Shown piece after piece: positions 8,369 through 16,791 of a stretch of 52,559 nucleotides of DNA. Location: assembly GCA_910575555.1 (NCBI GenBank), contig CAJTFX010000032.1, positions 1-52,559 on the forward strand, written 5' to 3'. The notes under the pieces are model-generated. The model did no database searches and had not been told where the DNA came from. It was given only the letters and a program-made list of their open reading frames with translations. Positions within the stretch are counted from its first letter, which is position 1. Every line of letters begins with the position of its first letter. The DNA comes from Lachnospiraceae bacterium. GTDB taxonomy: Bacteria > Bacillota > Clostridia > Lachnospirales > Lachnospiraceae. The position numbers and the translations under genes were made by a program.

Positions 8369-9007
8369 ATGAATAGTAAGTCGGATTATGCATACAGAGA
8401 GATTAAAAACAAGATTATACAAGGTGAACTGGCGCCTCTGAGCGATATTGTGGAAGAACGTTTTCAGGAAGAATTGAATATCAGTCGGACGCCAATCCGG
8501 GAAGCGGTGCAGAGACTGAACAAAGAAGGATTTGTTTATATTTATGCACGAAAGGGAACGATAGTATCTCCTATTAATGTGGAGATGATTTATTCTGTAT
8601 ATCAGGCCAGACTTCTGAATGAGCCGTATTTGTCAAAAGAAGTTTGCCATGAAGTGCCGGAAGAATGGCTTCGTCAGATGAAAAACAGTTTGGAGGACAG
8701 CCCTTTTGAACTGGCAGAGATGGATTATCGTCATTATTATATGGCTCTGGATTATGAGCTGCATACGAAAATTTTAAGCTACTGTAAGAATCAGTTTCTA
8801 AAGGATGCACTGAATATTGTAAATGATCACAGTCAGAGAATCCGTATCCGTACTTCAAGCTGTAATGAAGACATGGGGTGTTCCATTCAGGAACATATTG
8901 CGATTGTGGATGCATTTCTCAGAAGGGACCCGGATCAGGTAGAAGAAGCCACAAGAAATCATATTATTAGTTCTCAGCAGGACGCATTTAAATATAATAA
9001 GGGTTAG
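8369..9007 (+). CDS. GntR-family regulator, FadR/FCD subfamily
   Basis: 212 residues. The N-terminal winged helix (about 6-75) contains the typical ISRTPIREAVQRLNKEGFV, and the remaining all-helical part fits an FCD ligand domain with His at the metal-binding pattern positions (HYYMALDYELH, NDHSQR, HIAIVDAF). FCD regulators usually sense the acid or keto acid made by the neighbouring pathway and repress it until the ligand is present. It lies between the aldolase and the TRAP operon, all in one direction, with 90 bases before and 149 after it, so it is likely the local regulator. AGGGG precedes the ATG. Confidence 0.88.
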   Translation: MNSKSDYAYREIKNKIIQGELAPLSDIVEERFQEELNISRTPIREAVQRLNKEGFVYIYARKGTIVSPINVEMIYSVYQARLLNEPYLSKEVCHEVPEEWLRQMKNSLEDSPFELAEMDYRHYYMALDYELHTKILSYCKNQFLKDALNIVNDHSQRIRIRTSSCNEDMGCSIQEHIAIVDAFLRRDPDQVEEATRNHIISSQQDAFKYNKG

Positions 9008-9100
9008 CGCAATTTTACATATCAATTTAGAAGGTAAATGTACAAAGGTCGTCTGTCAGGAAGAAGTTATCTTCCTGATACGTACGATCATTTAAAAAAC

Positions 9101-9122
9101 TACATCTGATATATAAGATGTA
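9101..9122. promoter_or_regulatory. Candidate operator upstream of the TRAP/dehydratase operon
   Basis: 7-bp perfect inverted repeat TACATCT / AGATGTA with an 8-base AT spacer, 35 bases before the binding-protein start. A separate hairpin TCAGGAAG / CTTCCTGA sits at 9056-9078. GntR FCD proteins bind short dyads of this sort; assignment to the gene at 8369 is inference. Confidence 0.4.
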
Positions 9123-9156
9123 TATATAAAATATTCAAATTAAAAGGAGAAGAAAA

Positions 9157-10224
9157 ATGAAAAAGAAAAGTCTGGCAGCAATATTGGCAATGGTCTGTGC
9201 GGTGGCAGTTACCGCCTGTGGCGGTTCGACTGGCTCTGCTCCTGCAGAAAATCCAGAGACGACGGGGGAAACAGCAGAGGAAGAGACTGTACCGGAAAGT
9301 GGAGCGGCAGTGGTTGAAATTTCCTTTGGACATGACAATAATCCGGGTGATCCGGTTCAGGAGGCGGCGCTGTTCTGGGCAGAGAAGCTGGATGAATTAA
9401 GTGGGGGCACTATGAAGTTGAACGTATATCCTTCCGGCCAGTTGGGAAATAAGTCCGATCTTATGGATCAATTACTTGCCGGAGATACAGTAGCATGTAT
9501 TGGAAACGGGCCGTTTTACGCAGACCGCGGAGCGGCAGATCTGGGCATTATGAACGCACCATATTTATTTGAATCCTGGGAACAGCTGGATAAGCTGGTA
9601 GCCAGCGACTGGTACGGGGAACAGATGGGGCAGTTGGAGAATGCCGGAATTAAGATTATCGCCAGCAACTGGAGATATGGAGTGCGCCATACAGAGACGG
9701 TCAATCCGGTTACATCTCCTGCAGATATTCAGGGTATGAAGATTCGGACACAGAACACAACGATTCATGTAAAAGGATTTGAATGTCTGGGCGCCACACC
9801 AACTCCCATGGCTCTGTCAGATGTCTATACTTCGCTGCAGCAGGGAACGATTGACGGACTGGAAAATCCGATCTCAGTATTATACAGCGGAGCATACTAC
9901 GAAGTGGCCAAAAATCTTATGTTGGACGGCCATATCAGAGATTTATCCTCCATCTGTATCAGTGCGGATGTTTTCAATTCTCTGACAGAAGAGCAGCAGG
10001 GCTGGTTGATGGAATCCTGTGAAGCGGCAGGCGAATATCAGAATGAACTGGCCCAGAAAGCCGATGAAGAATGTCTGCAAAAGATGAAAGATGCAGGGGT
10101 TACCGTAAATGAAGTGAGCACAGAAGACTTCAAGGCGGCGGCAGAGAGCTTTTATTCTGATCCGGAGATTCAGGCAATGTGGTCTGAGGGACTGGTTGAC
10201 ACTGTGAAATCCATTATTCAGTAA
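9157..10224 (+). CDS. TRAP transporter solute-binding lipoprotein (DctP type), system 1
   Basis: 355 residues. A lipoprotein signal peptide (MKKKSLAAILAMVCAVAVTAC, lipobox VTAC) is followed by an acidic Glu/Thr linker and a DctP fold. The signature is visible: IQGMKIRTQ with the substrate-binding Arg, then DVYTSLQQGTIDGLENP. TRAP binding proteins capture organic acids outside the cell and hand them to the DctQM membrane pair, driven by a sodium or proton gradient. The typical DGxENP ending argues for a classical acid substrate. It heads an operon with DctQ, DctM and a sugar-acid dehydratase, pointing to a hexonate or hexarate as cargo. Confidence 0.92.
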   Translation: MKKKSLAAILAMVCAVAVTACGGSTGSAPAENPETTGETAEEETVPESGAAVVEISFGHDNNPGDPVQEAALFWAEKLDELSGGTMKLNVYPSGQLGNKSDLMDQLLAGDTVACIGNGPFYADRGAADLGIMNAPYLFESWEQLDKLVASDWYGEQMGQLENAGIKIIASNWRYGVRHTETVNPVTSPADIQGMKIRTQNTTIHVKGFECLGATPTPMALSDVYTSLQQGTIDGLENPISVLYSGAYYEVAKNLMLDGHIRDLSSICISADVFNSLTEEQQGWLMESCEAAGEYQNELAQKADEECLQKMKDAGVTVNEVSTEDFKAAAESFYSDPEIQAMWSEGLVDTVKSIIQ

Positions 10225-10302
10225 AGTCATTATAGAAGATGGTGATCAGGAACAGTGCATATGGCATTTGTCCCTGATCACTCTGAAAGACAGGTGGTAA
10301 GA

Positions 10303-10797
10303 ATGAAAATGAAAAAAATGTTTATCAGGCTCCTGGATCTGGATTATCTGATCGCTGGGCTGAGCCTGATCGTACTGGTTCTGGTAACGTTCGCAGGTGT
10401 AATTTTTCGTTATTTTTTAAATAATCCGATTATATGGGAGGAAGAGATTCAGCTGATGATGATTACGTGGACCATTTATTTTGGAGCATCGGCGGCATTT
10501 CGAAGCGGAGGACATATCGCGATTGATATGATTGTGGATCTTTTTCCGGAAAAAGTACAGAAGATATTCGATATTTTGATTTTTGCAGTGACAACAGGTG
10601 TGATTGTTTTTCTCATGCTCAACGGAGCGGCATTGGTCAACCAGTTTATCCGTACCAACAGAGTAACGAATATTCTGCATATTCCAAGCCAATATGTGTA
10701 TATTGCAATTCCGGCCGGATGTGCTTTGATGATCGTCAGCAACACCATGTATTTTGTAATGAAAATGTTCCATCCGGAACAGAAAGGAGAGGAATAG
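10303..10797 (+). CDS. TRAP transporter small permease (DctQ type), system 1
   Basis: 164 residues from the ATG at 10303. A GTG at 10255 in the same frame would add 16 hydrophilic residues; I prefer 10303 because AGGTGG sits six to eight bases before it and the protein then begins MKMKKMFIRLLDLDYL, typical for DctQ. Four hydrophobic segments are visible, and the conserved NNPIIWEEEI and GGHIAIDM segments of the family are present. The subunit pairs with the large permease encoded next. Confidence 0.88.
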   Translation: MKMKKMFIRLLDLDYLIAGLSLIVLVLVTFAGVIFRYFLNNPIIWEEEIQLMMITWTIYFGASAAFRSGGHIAIDMIVDLFPEKVQKIFDILIFAVTTGVIVFLMLNGAALVNQFIRTNRVTNILHIPSQYVYIAIPAGCALMIVSNTMYFVMKMFHPEQKGEE

Positions 10798-10798
10798 G

Positions 10799-12082
10799 AT
10801 GAATGTAGTTTTACTGACATTGATTGTTCTTTTGTTGTGTCTGTTTTTAAAGGTTCCGGTGTTTATTTCCATCCTGGCCGGCTGCGTTACTTATTTTGCA
10901 ATGAATCCTAATGTGGCGACGCTGATTATTGCGCAGCGTGTGGTGGCAGGAACAGAGAGTATTCCCCTTCTGGCCGTGCCGTTTTTTGTGGCAGCAGGCG
11001 TCTATATGAATTATTCCGGCGTTACAAGTCGAATTATGGATTTCTGCAGTGTGATTACCGGGCGTATGACCGGAGGTCTTGCACAGGTGAATGTCCTGCT
11101 TTCTACACTGATGGGAGGATTGTCCGGTTCCAATCTGGCAGATGCTGCCATGGAAGCAAAAATGCTGGTGCCGGAAATGGAGAAAAAAGGATTTTCAAAA
11201 GAATTTTCTTCTGTGGTTACAGCCACATCTGCCATGATTACTCCTTTGATTCCTCCGGGAATCGGCATGATCATTTATGCGTCGGTTACCAATATTTCTG
11301 TGGGAAAACTGTTTATATCAGGCATTGGCATAGGAGCGCTGTTGTGCATTGCGCTGATGGTACTGGTCAGGTTTGTATCCAGGAAAAGGGGGTATGAACC
11401 GCTTCGTACAGAACGAGTATCAGGAAAAGAGCTGTTTCAGTCCTTAAAGGGAGCATTTTTACCGCTTTGTCTGCCGATTATTATTATCGGCGGAATCCGT
11501 ATCGGAATCTTTACGCCTACAGAGGCAGGTGCAGTCGCAATTATTTATTCTCTGCTGCTGGGAATTTGTTATAAAGAACTGACGCTGAAAAACTTTTTTG
11601 ACGGAATCAAAGAAACAGTTCTGACAACCGGGTCCATTATGCTGATTGTGGGTGCGGCTTCCGCACTGTCCTGGATCTTTACAAAAGAGCAGATTCCGCA
11701 GACACTGACAGGTTTTATGTTAGCGCATATTTCCAATAAATATCTGTTTCTGATTATCATCAATGTATTCTTAATTCTTGTAGGCATGTTTGTAGAGGGA
11801 AATGCAATTAATATCATACTCGGACCGCTGCTTGCGCCCATTGCTGCTTCCTACGGCATAGATCCGATACAGTTCGGTATGATTTTCATTTTCAACATTT
11901 CCATCGGGTCGATCTCTCCGCCTATGGGAACGCTGATGTTTGTGACCTGCGGAATTACCAAATGTAAACTGAAAGCTTTTATCAAAGAAGCGGTGCCGTT
12001 TTATCTGCTGCTTTTACTGGTGCTCGGTCTTATGACATTCGTTCCGGTAATTACAACAGGTTTAGTAACATTATTCTATTAA
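10799..12082 (+). CDS. TRAP transporter large permease (DctM type), system 1
   Basis: 427 residues with about a dozen hydrophobic helices. Family motifs are visible: PLLAVPFFVAAGVYM, LMGGLSGSNLADAAM, ITPLIPPGIGMIIYA, FTPTEAGAVAIIYSLLLG and SIGSISPPMGTLMFV. It forms the transport channel with the DctQ subunit, moving the acid in with co-transported ions. The start codon overlaps the preceding stop region (one base apart), so the two are translationally linked. A weak GGAGAGGA precedes the ATG. Confidence 0.93.
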   Translation: MNVVLLTLIVLLLCLFLKVPVFISILAGCVTYFAMNPNVATLIIAQRVVAGTESIPLLAVPFFVAAGVYMNYSGVTSRIMDFCSVITGRMTGGLAQVNVLLSTLMGGLSGSNLADAAMEAKMLVPEMEKKGFSKEFSSVVTATSAMITPLIPPGIGMIIYASVTNISVGKLFISGIGIGALLCIALMVLVRFVSRKRGYEPLRTERVSGKELFQSLKGAFLPLCLPIIIIGGIRIGIFTPTEAGAVAIIYSLLLGICYKELTLKNFFDGIKETVLTTGSIMLIVGAASALSWIFTKEQIPQTLTGFMLAHISNKYLFLIIINVFLILVGMFVEGNAINIILGPLLAPIAASYGIDPIQFGMIFIFNISIGSISPPMGTLMFVTCGITKCKLKAFIKEAVPFYLLLLLVLGLMTFVPVITTGLVTLFY

Positions 12083-12104
12083 TGATAAGGAGCATATAAA
12101 AATC

Positions 12105-13601
12105 ATGAATAAACATCAACTGATTCAGATACATGAATTTGACAATGTTGCCATCGCAATCGACGGACTGACAGCGGGTATGGAAGTCGCAGTCGGAGGC
12201 AGCAGCTGTCAGGTACAAAATGACATTCCGGTCAATCATAAGATAGCGCTTCAGGATATGGAGCCTGAAACTGAAGTGATCAAGTACGGAAACGTGATTG
12301 GACATACAACAAAAGCGGTGAAAAAGGGGGAATGGGTACATTCACATAATATGCAGACCAGTCTGGATGGAATGCTGGAATACACGTATGAGCCCACCTC
12401 AGGAATCACAGAAGACAAAGAACGGGTAAAAGATACGTTCCTGGGCTACATAAGAAATAATGGAGAAGTGGGAATCCGCAATGAAATCTGGGTCATTCCT
12501 ACGGTATCCTGCGTCAATCATACTGTGAGAATGATCGCGGAACGCGCAGGAAAAAAATTCAGTGAAAGCTGTGACGGAATTTTTGCATATCCGCATAATT
12601 CCGGCTGTTCACAGTTGGGGGAAGACCACAAAACAACACAGAAGATTTTGGCAAGTATTATTAAGCATCCCAACGCAGGCGGCGTGCTGGTTGTCAGTCT
12701 GGGCTGTGAAAACAATAATTTGAACGAGTTCAGGTCGGTGCTGGGTGATATTGATGAGAACAGAGTCAAGTTTCTGGTTGCCCAGGAGGAAACGGATGAA
12801 ATTGAGAGAGGAGTAGAACTGATCGCGGAGCTGCTTTTAACAGCCAGAAAGGATAAACGAACAGAAGTGCCGGCATCAAAGCTGAAGATCGGGTTTAAGT
12901 GCGGCGGTTCCGATGCCCTGTCCGGGGTTACAGCTAATCCATTGTGCGGACAGATTGCAGACCGTGTGGCAAAAGAAGGCGGAACAGCCATTTTGACTGA
13001 AGTTCCGGAGATGTTTGGCGCGGAGACAATTCTGATGAACCGCGCAGATACCAAAGAGACGTTTGAGAAGGTTGTAGATCTGATCAATTCTTTTAAACAG
13101 TATTATATTAATTATGAACAGCCGATTTATGAAAATCCGGCGCCGGGCAATAAGGCCGGCGGAATTACAACTCTGGAGGAAAAATCACTGGGATGTATTC
13201 AGAAAGGCGGACATGCGCAGGTAACTGATACGTTGAAATATGGACAGAAAGCCGGGAAGCAGGGGCTGAATCTGATGAATGGACCGGGAAACGACAATGT
13301 ATCGATTACAAATCTGGTAGCATCCGGCGCACAGCTTCTTCTTTTTACGACCGGACGCGGGAATCCTTTGGGAACGTCCGTTCCGTCTATAAAGCTGGCG
13401 TCCAATTCCAGTTTATTTGACAAAAAGAGGCACTGGTTTGATTTCAATGCAGGAACACTTCTGGAAGGCAGGAGTATAGAAGAACTCAGCGATGAGTTAT
13501 GGAAGCTGATTCTTGACATTGCTTCCGGAAGGAAAAAAGCGAGAAATGAGGAAAACGGATATAAAGAAATTATGATATTTAAGGATGGGGTTCTTCTTTA
13601 A
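12105..13601 (+). CDS. UxaA/GarD-family sugar-acid dehydratase (altronate or galactarate dehydratase)
   Basis: 498 residues. An N-terminal SAF domain (about 5-95, ending HSHNMQTSL) is followed by the large iron-dependent dehydratase part with CVNHTVRMIAE, GCSQLGED, SLGCENNNLN, GFKCGGSDALSGVTANPL and a C-terminal TTGRGNPLGTSVPSIKLASNS. Members remove water from altronate, galactarate or related acids to give a 2-keto-3-deoxy acid. The length is nearer UxaA (about 495) than GarD (about 523). An HpcH/HpaI aldolase in the same locus favours a galactarate/glucarate-like route, because altronate degradation normally uses KDG kinase and KDPG aldolase, which are not here. It is the last gene of the TRAP operon. 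Confidence 0.87.
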   Translation: MNKHQLIQIHEFDNVAIAIDGLTAGMEVAVGGSSCQVQNDIPVNHKIALQDMEPETEVIKYGNVIGHTTKAVKKGEWVHSHNMQTSLDGMLEYTYEPTSGITEDKERVKDTFLGYIRNNGEVGIRNEIWVIPTVSCVNHTVRMIAERAGKKFSESCDGIFAYPHNSGCSQLGEDHKTTQKILASIIKHPNAGGVLVVSLGCENNNLNEFRSVLGDIDENRVKFLVAQEETDEIERGVELIAELLLTARKDKRTEVPASKLKIGFKCGGSDALSGVTANPLCGQIADRVAKEGGTAILTEVPEMFGAETILMNRADTKETFEKVVDLINSFKQYYINYEQPIYENPAPGNKAGGITTLEEKSLGCIQKGGHAQVTDTLKYGQKAGKQGLNLMNGPGNDNVSITNLVASGAQLLLFTTGRGNPLGTSVPSIKLASNSSLFDKKRHWFDFNAGTLLEGRSIEELSDELWKLILDIASGRKKARNEENGYKEIMIFKDGVLL

Positions 13602-13702
13602 AAAATTTCGTAATGCGGCAGCCCCTTTCTTCAGTTAAACTATATATCTGAAAACAATGAGACTTATATCATTATTTTATAAAATTCATATAATATAGTC
13701 AT

Positions 13703-13775
13703 TTGTCCTTAAGGAATCCGTCAATTATAATATGGGAAACCGCATAAAATATTCATAGTGGCTTTCAGCGGTTTC
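13703..13775 (+). promoter_or_regulatory. Promoter and leader hairpin of the etfBA unit
   Basis: TTGTCC (13703-13708), 17-base spacer, TATAAT (13726-13731). Just downstream is an inverted repeat GAAACCGC / GCGGTTTC (13736-13743 and 13768-13775) that lies in the first transcribed bases, so it may be an operator or leader hairpin. The start codon is about 100 bases downstream. Confidence 0.65.
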
Positions 13776-13836
13776 ATAATACGATAACAGATACGTAATA
13801 TGAACGAAGCTTACTTACACGAAGGAGGTATTTATT

Positions 13837-14640
13837 TTGAAAATCTTAGTATGTGTGAAGCAGGTACCTGACACCACAGAGATTAAGATTGATCCGGTTA
13901 CGAATACATTGATTCGTGCAGGCGTACCCAGTATTGTTAATCCATTTGACGCATACGCTCTGGAAATTGCAGCCAGGATCAAAGATGCAAACCCTGGTAC
14001 AGAGATCACATTATTGAGTATGGGGCCGGAGCAGGCGAAGGATGCATTGAGAGAATGTCTTGCAGTGGGCGGTGATAAGGCATATCTCTGCAGCGACAGG
14101 CAGTTCGGCGGTTCCGATACACTGGCAACCAGCTATATTCTCGCTTCCGCTATCGAGGCCATTGAAGAAAAAGAAGGTAAGTTCGATATTATTTTTGGCG
14201 GAAAACAGGCCATTGACGGCGATACCGGCCAGGTTGGCCCTGAAATTGCAGCCCATATGGGACTTGCCCAGGTTACATATGCGTCGGAGGTTAGCGTAGA
14301 AGGAGATTCTATTATTGTTAAGAGAGAAAGCGATCAGGGATATGACAGAATTTCCGTTCAGAAACCGGCAGTGATCACAGTGGTTAAGACAGCTTTTGAT
14401 CCGAGATATCCCACCATTAAGAGCAAAATGGCGTCCCGGAAGAAAGAAATTACAGTTATCACAGCAAATGACATGCCGAAAATCGATCTGACACGCTGCG
14501 GCCTGAAGGGATCTCCCACTAAGGTTAAAAAGACTTTCACACCTGTCAGAACTAAGTCCTGTGTCAAAATTGCTGAAGAAGCTGCTGCTGATTCTGCTGC
14601 CAAACTTGTCGGCCTGCTTGCTGACGCAAAAGTACTGTAA
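13837..14640 (+). CDS. etfB: Electron transfer flavoprotein beta subunit
   Basis: 267 residues starting at a TTG codon, chosen because GAAGGAGGT sits eight bases before it and MKILVCVKQVPDT is the family start. The C-terminal half includes the GQVGPEIAAHMGL segment and PAVITV. EtfAB carries electrons between acyl-CoA dehydrogenases and other redox partners, and in clostridia can bifurcate them with butyryl-CoA dehydrogenase and ferredoxin. The matching dehydrogenase is encoded at 23302 in the same locus. It begins a fresh transcription unit with etfA 14 bases behind it. Confidence 0.95.
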   Translation: MKILVCVKQVPDTTEIKIDPVTNTLIRAGVPSIVNPFDAYALEIAARIKDANPGTEITLLSMGPEQAKDALRECLAVGGDKAYLCSDRQFGGSDTLATSYILASAIEAIEEKEGKFDIIFGGKQAIDGDTGQVGPEIAAHMGLAQVTYASEVSVEGDSIIVKRESDQGYDRISVQKPAVITVVKTAFDPRYPTIKSKMASRKKEITVITANDMPKIDLTRCGLKGSPTKVKKTFTPVRTKSCVKIAEEAAADSAAKLVGLLADAKVL

Positions 14641-14654
14641 GGAGGATATTAGAC

Positions 14655-15659
14655 ATGCGTTTTGAAGAATATAAAAATCTTTGGGTATTTGTTGAGACAG
14701 AAGAAAATGCTGCAAAACCAGTTGGTTATGAACTTTTGAGGCCAGGCCGTCAGCTTGCGGACGAAATGGGCGAAAAGCTTGTTGCAGTTGTGATCGGAGG
14801 CCAGGTAGAGGAGGCGGCTAAAAGGGCAATTGAGTATGGCGCAGATGAAGTTATTCTTGTAGAGGGCGATGAATATTACAATTATACAACAGATGCATAC
14901 AGTATCGCCATGAAAACTCTTGTAGACAAATATAAACCGTCTACAATCTTAATCGGAGCAACCAACAATGGTCGTGACCTGGGGCCGAAAATGGCATGTG
15001 ATCTGAATACAGGTCTGACAGCTGACTGTACACAGCTTGGTTACGATGCAGAAGGCGGCAACATGGCCTGGACACGTCCTGCCTTTGGCGGAAACCTGAT
15101 GGCTACGATACTCTGTCCGGAGAACCGTCCTCAGCTTGGTACGGTACGTCCAGGGGTATTCAAGAGGCCAGAACTTGCAGAAGGCAGGGAAGGAAAAATC
15201 ACCAGAGAAGAGATCCATGTAGAAGAGTCTCAAATCAGAACCAAACTCCTGGAACGTGTGAAAGAAGTTGCCGAAGCAATTAATCTTGAGGAAGCTGAGA
15301 TTATAGTATCCGGCGGCCGCGGCGTTGGCGGTCCGGAAGGATTTGGCGTTATCAAAGAGCTTGCAGAATTGCTGGGCGGCGTAGTCGGCGCATCCCGTGC
15401 GGCTGTAGATGCAGGCTGGATTGCCCATGCGCATCAGGTAGGCCAGACAGGTAAAACAGTAGGACCGAAACTTTACATTGCATGCGGTATCTCCGGCGCT
15501 ATTCAGCATGCAGCCGGTATCGGCGGCGCTGATGTAATCGTTGCTGTAAACAGAGACCCTGACGCGCCTATTTTTGACATTGCTGATTATGCAGTGGTTG
15601 GTGATCTGTTCCAGGTTCTTCCTGCTATGATGGATGAGATTAAAAAGTTAAGAAGTTAA
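14655..15659 (+). CDS. etfA: Electron transfer flavoprotein alpha subunit
   Basis: 334 residues. The C-terminal FAD-binding domain is clear: VSGGRGVGGPEGF, GASRAAVDAGWIAHAHQVGQ, then KTVGPKLYIACGISGAIQH, followed by AVNRDPDAPIFDIADYAVVGD. There is no N-terminal ferredoxin extension, unlike some clostridial EtfA proteins. Works with EtfB as partner of the acyl-CoA dehydrogenase. AGGAGG precedes the ATG, and an intrinsic terminator follows 61 bases after the stop. Confidence 0.95.
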   Translation: MRFEEYKNLWVFVETEENAAKPVGYELLRPGRQLADEMGEKLVAVVIGGQVEEAAKRAIEYGADEVILVEGDEYYNYTTDAYSIAMKTLVDKYKPSTILIGATNNGRDLGPKMACDLNTGLTADCTQLGYDAEGGNMAWTRPAFGGNLMATILCPENRPQLGTVRPGVFKRPELAEGREGKITREEIHVEESQIRTKLLERVKEVAEAINLEEAEIIVSGGRGVGGPEGFGVIKELAELLGGVVGASRAAVDAGWIAHAHQVGQTGKTVGPKLYIACGISGAIQHAAGIGGADVIVAVNRDPDAPIFDIADYAVVGDLFQVLPAMMDEIKKLRS

Positions 15660-15720
15660 TGAAATTGTTTATATATAAAGTTTGCTGTTTTATAAAGTGC
15701 AGAATTGTTTAAAAATACCG

Positions 15721-15752
15721 GACCATGTTGTTTTCCTGACATGGTCTTTGTT
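15721..15752 (+). terminator. Intrinsic terminator after etfBA
   Basis: 8-bp stem GACCATGT / ACATGGTC with a 10-base loop, followed by TTTGTT. The T-tract is imperfect, so read-through into the crotonase gene is possible. Confidence 0.65.
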
Positions 15753-15796
15753 ATGTACATGTTTCTGAATGTTTTATCGTATGCGAGGAGGTTTTT

Positions 15797-16594
15797 ATGG
15801 GCACAATTCGATGTGAAAAAAATCATCATACCGGAATTATCACAATTGATAATGAAAAGAAAATTAACTGTATCACAATGGATATGCTGAAAATTATGAA
15901 CGAAAAAGTTGAACAGTGCAATCATGATCCTGACATATATTGCGTTATTATAACCGGAGCAGGAAAACAGGCTTTTTCATCAGGAGGAGATTTGAAGGCT
16001 GAAAAATTATATGCTGTCAAAGAGCATGAAAATATTGATTCCTACAATCGTCTGGGCATGAAATTAGTCCGAAATATTATGAATAGCCCGAAACCGTATA
16101 TTGCTGCGGTGAACGGATACGCTTTGGGAGCCGCCCTTGCGGTAATTACCGCCTGTGATATTGCCATAGGCAGTGATAATTCTGTTTACGGGCTGCCTAC
16201 AACATCTCTGGGAGGGATACCTGGATGGGGATGTACCCAGCAGGTAACGCGTGTGCTTGGACGTCAATGCGTGATGCGTATGCTGCTGCTGAATGAAAAG
16301 ATAAATGCTGACGAAGCCCAAAAATGCGGCATGATATCGGAGATTTATGCGGTAAATGAACTGATGGAAAAGGCCTGTGAACTGGCGGAGCAAATCATAC
16401 GGTATCCGGTAAATGCTGTTTCAGCGGCAAAACGCTGCGTAAACGGAGGATTAGAGCTGACGTTAGAGGAAGGTCTTGAGTTTGAAGCAAAGCTGTTGTA
16501 TCACAATAATACACAGTATAATTTCGGCGAGGGAATTTCTGCCTTTCTGGAAAAAAGAGAACCTGAATTTCATATGAATTATGAGGAACTGTAA
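15797..16594 (+). CDS. Crotonase-superfamily acyl-CoA enzyme with atypical active site
   Basis: 265 residues with the crotonase fold signature: oxyanion-hole loops at AFSSGGDL (about 59-65) and YALGAALA (about 109-116), the LPTTSLGGIPGWGCTQQV stretch and the C-terminal AFLEKREPEF. Enoyl-CoA hydratases carry two catalytic Glu residues, in the LPE of the central loop and about 26 residues later. By eye these are Thr135 and Arg161 here. Crotonase members without this pair do other chemistry, for example decarboxylation (the methylmalonyl-CoA decarboxylase YgfG also has an AFLEKRKP tail), isomerisation or hydrolysis. The product is therefore not safely a hydratase. AGGAGGT precedes the ATG. Confidence 0.85.
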   Translation: MGTIRCEKNHHTGIITIDNEKKINCITMDMLKIMNEKVEQCNHDPDIYCVIITGAGKQAFSSGGDLKAEKLYAVKEHENIDSYNRLGMKLVRNIMNSPKPYIAAVNGYALGAALAVITACDIAIGSDNSVYGLPTTSLGGIPGWGCTQQVTRVLGRQCVMRMLLLNEKINADEAQKCGMISEIYAVNELMEKACELAEQIIRYPVNAVSAAKRCVNGGLELTLEEGLEFEAKLLYHNNTQYNFGEGISAFLEKREPEFHMNYEEL

Positions 16595-16791
16595 TAAGTC
16601 TTATAATCATTCCATTCAAAACCGGAATCACTATGCCATGTACCCGGACAGCCCTATAATTTCTATTGGAATTGACAGGTAGGTTATCTTCCCTTCTGAA
16701 GATCGCCATAGAAAATATGGCTGTCTGTCGGTACAACAAAATGCAAATAGAAATATGTTACTGCAGTTATGAAAAAATAAATCCCTGGCAT

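Noticed and set aside
8323-13793. 11-mer GATAACAGATA shared by the regions before the GntR gene and before etfB
   Set aside because: Short, AT-rich and without dyad character; chance cannot be excluded, and the two genes belong to different loci.
16595-16791. Small frame at 16666 running into the LysR gene
   Set aside because: It is antisense to the LysR coding region and lacks a ribosome binding site.
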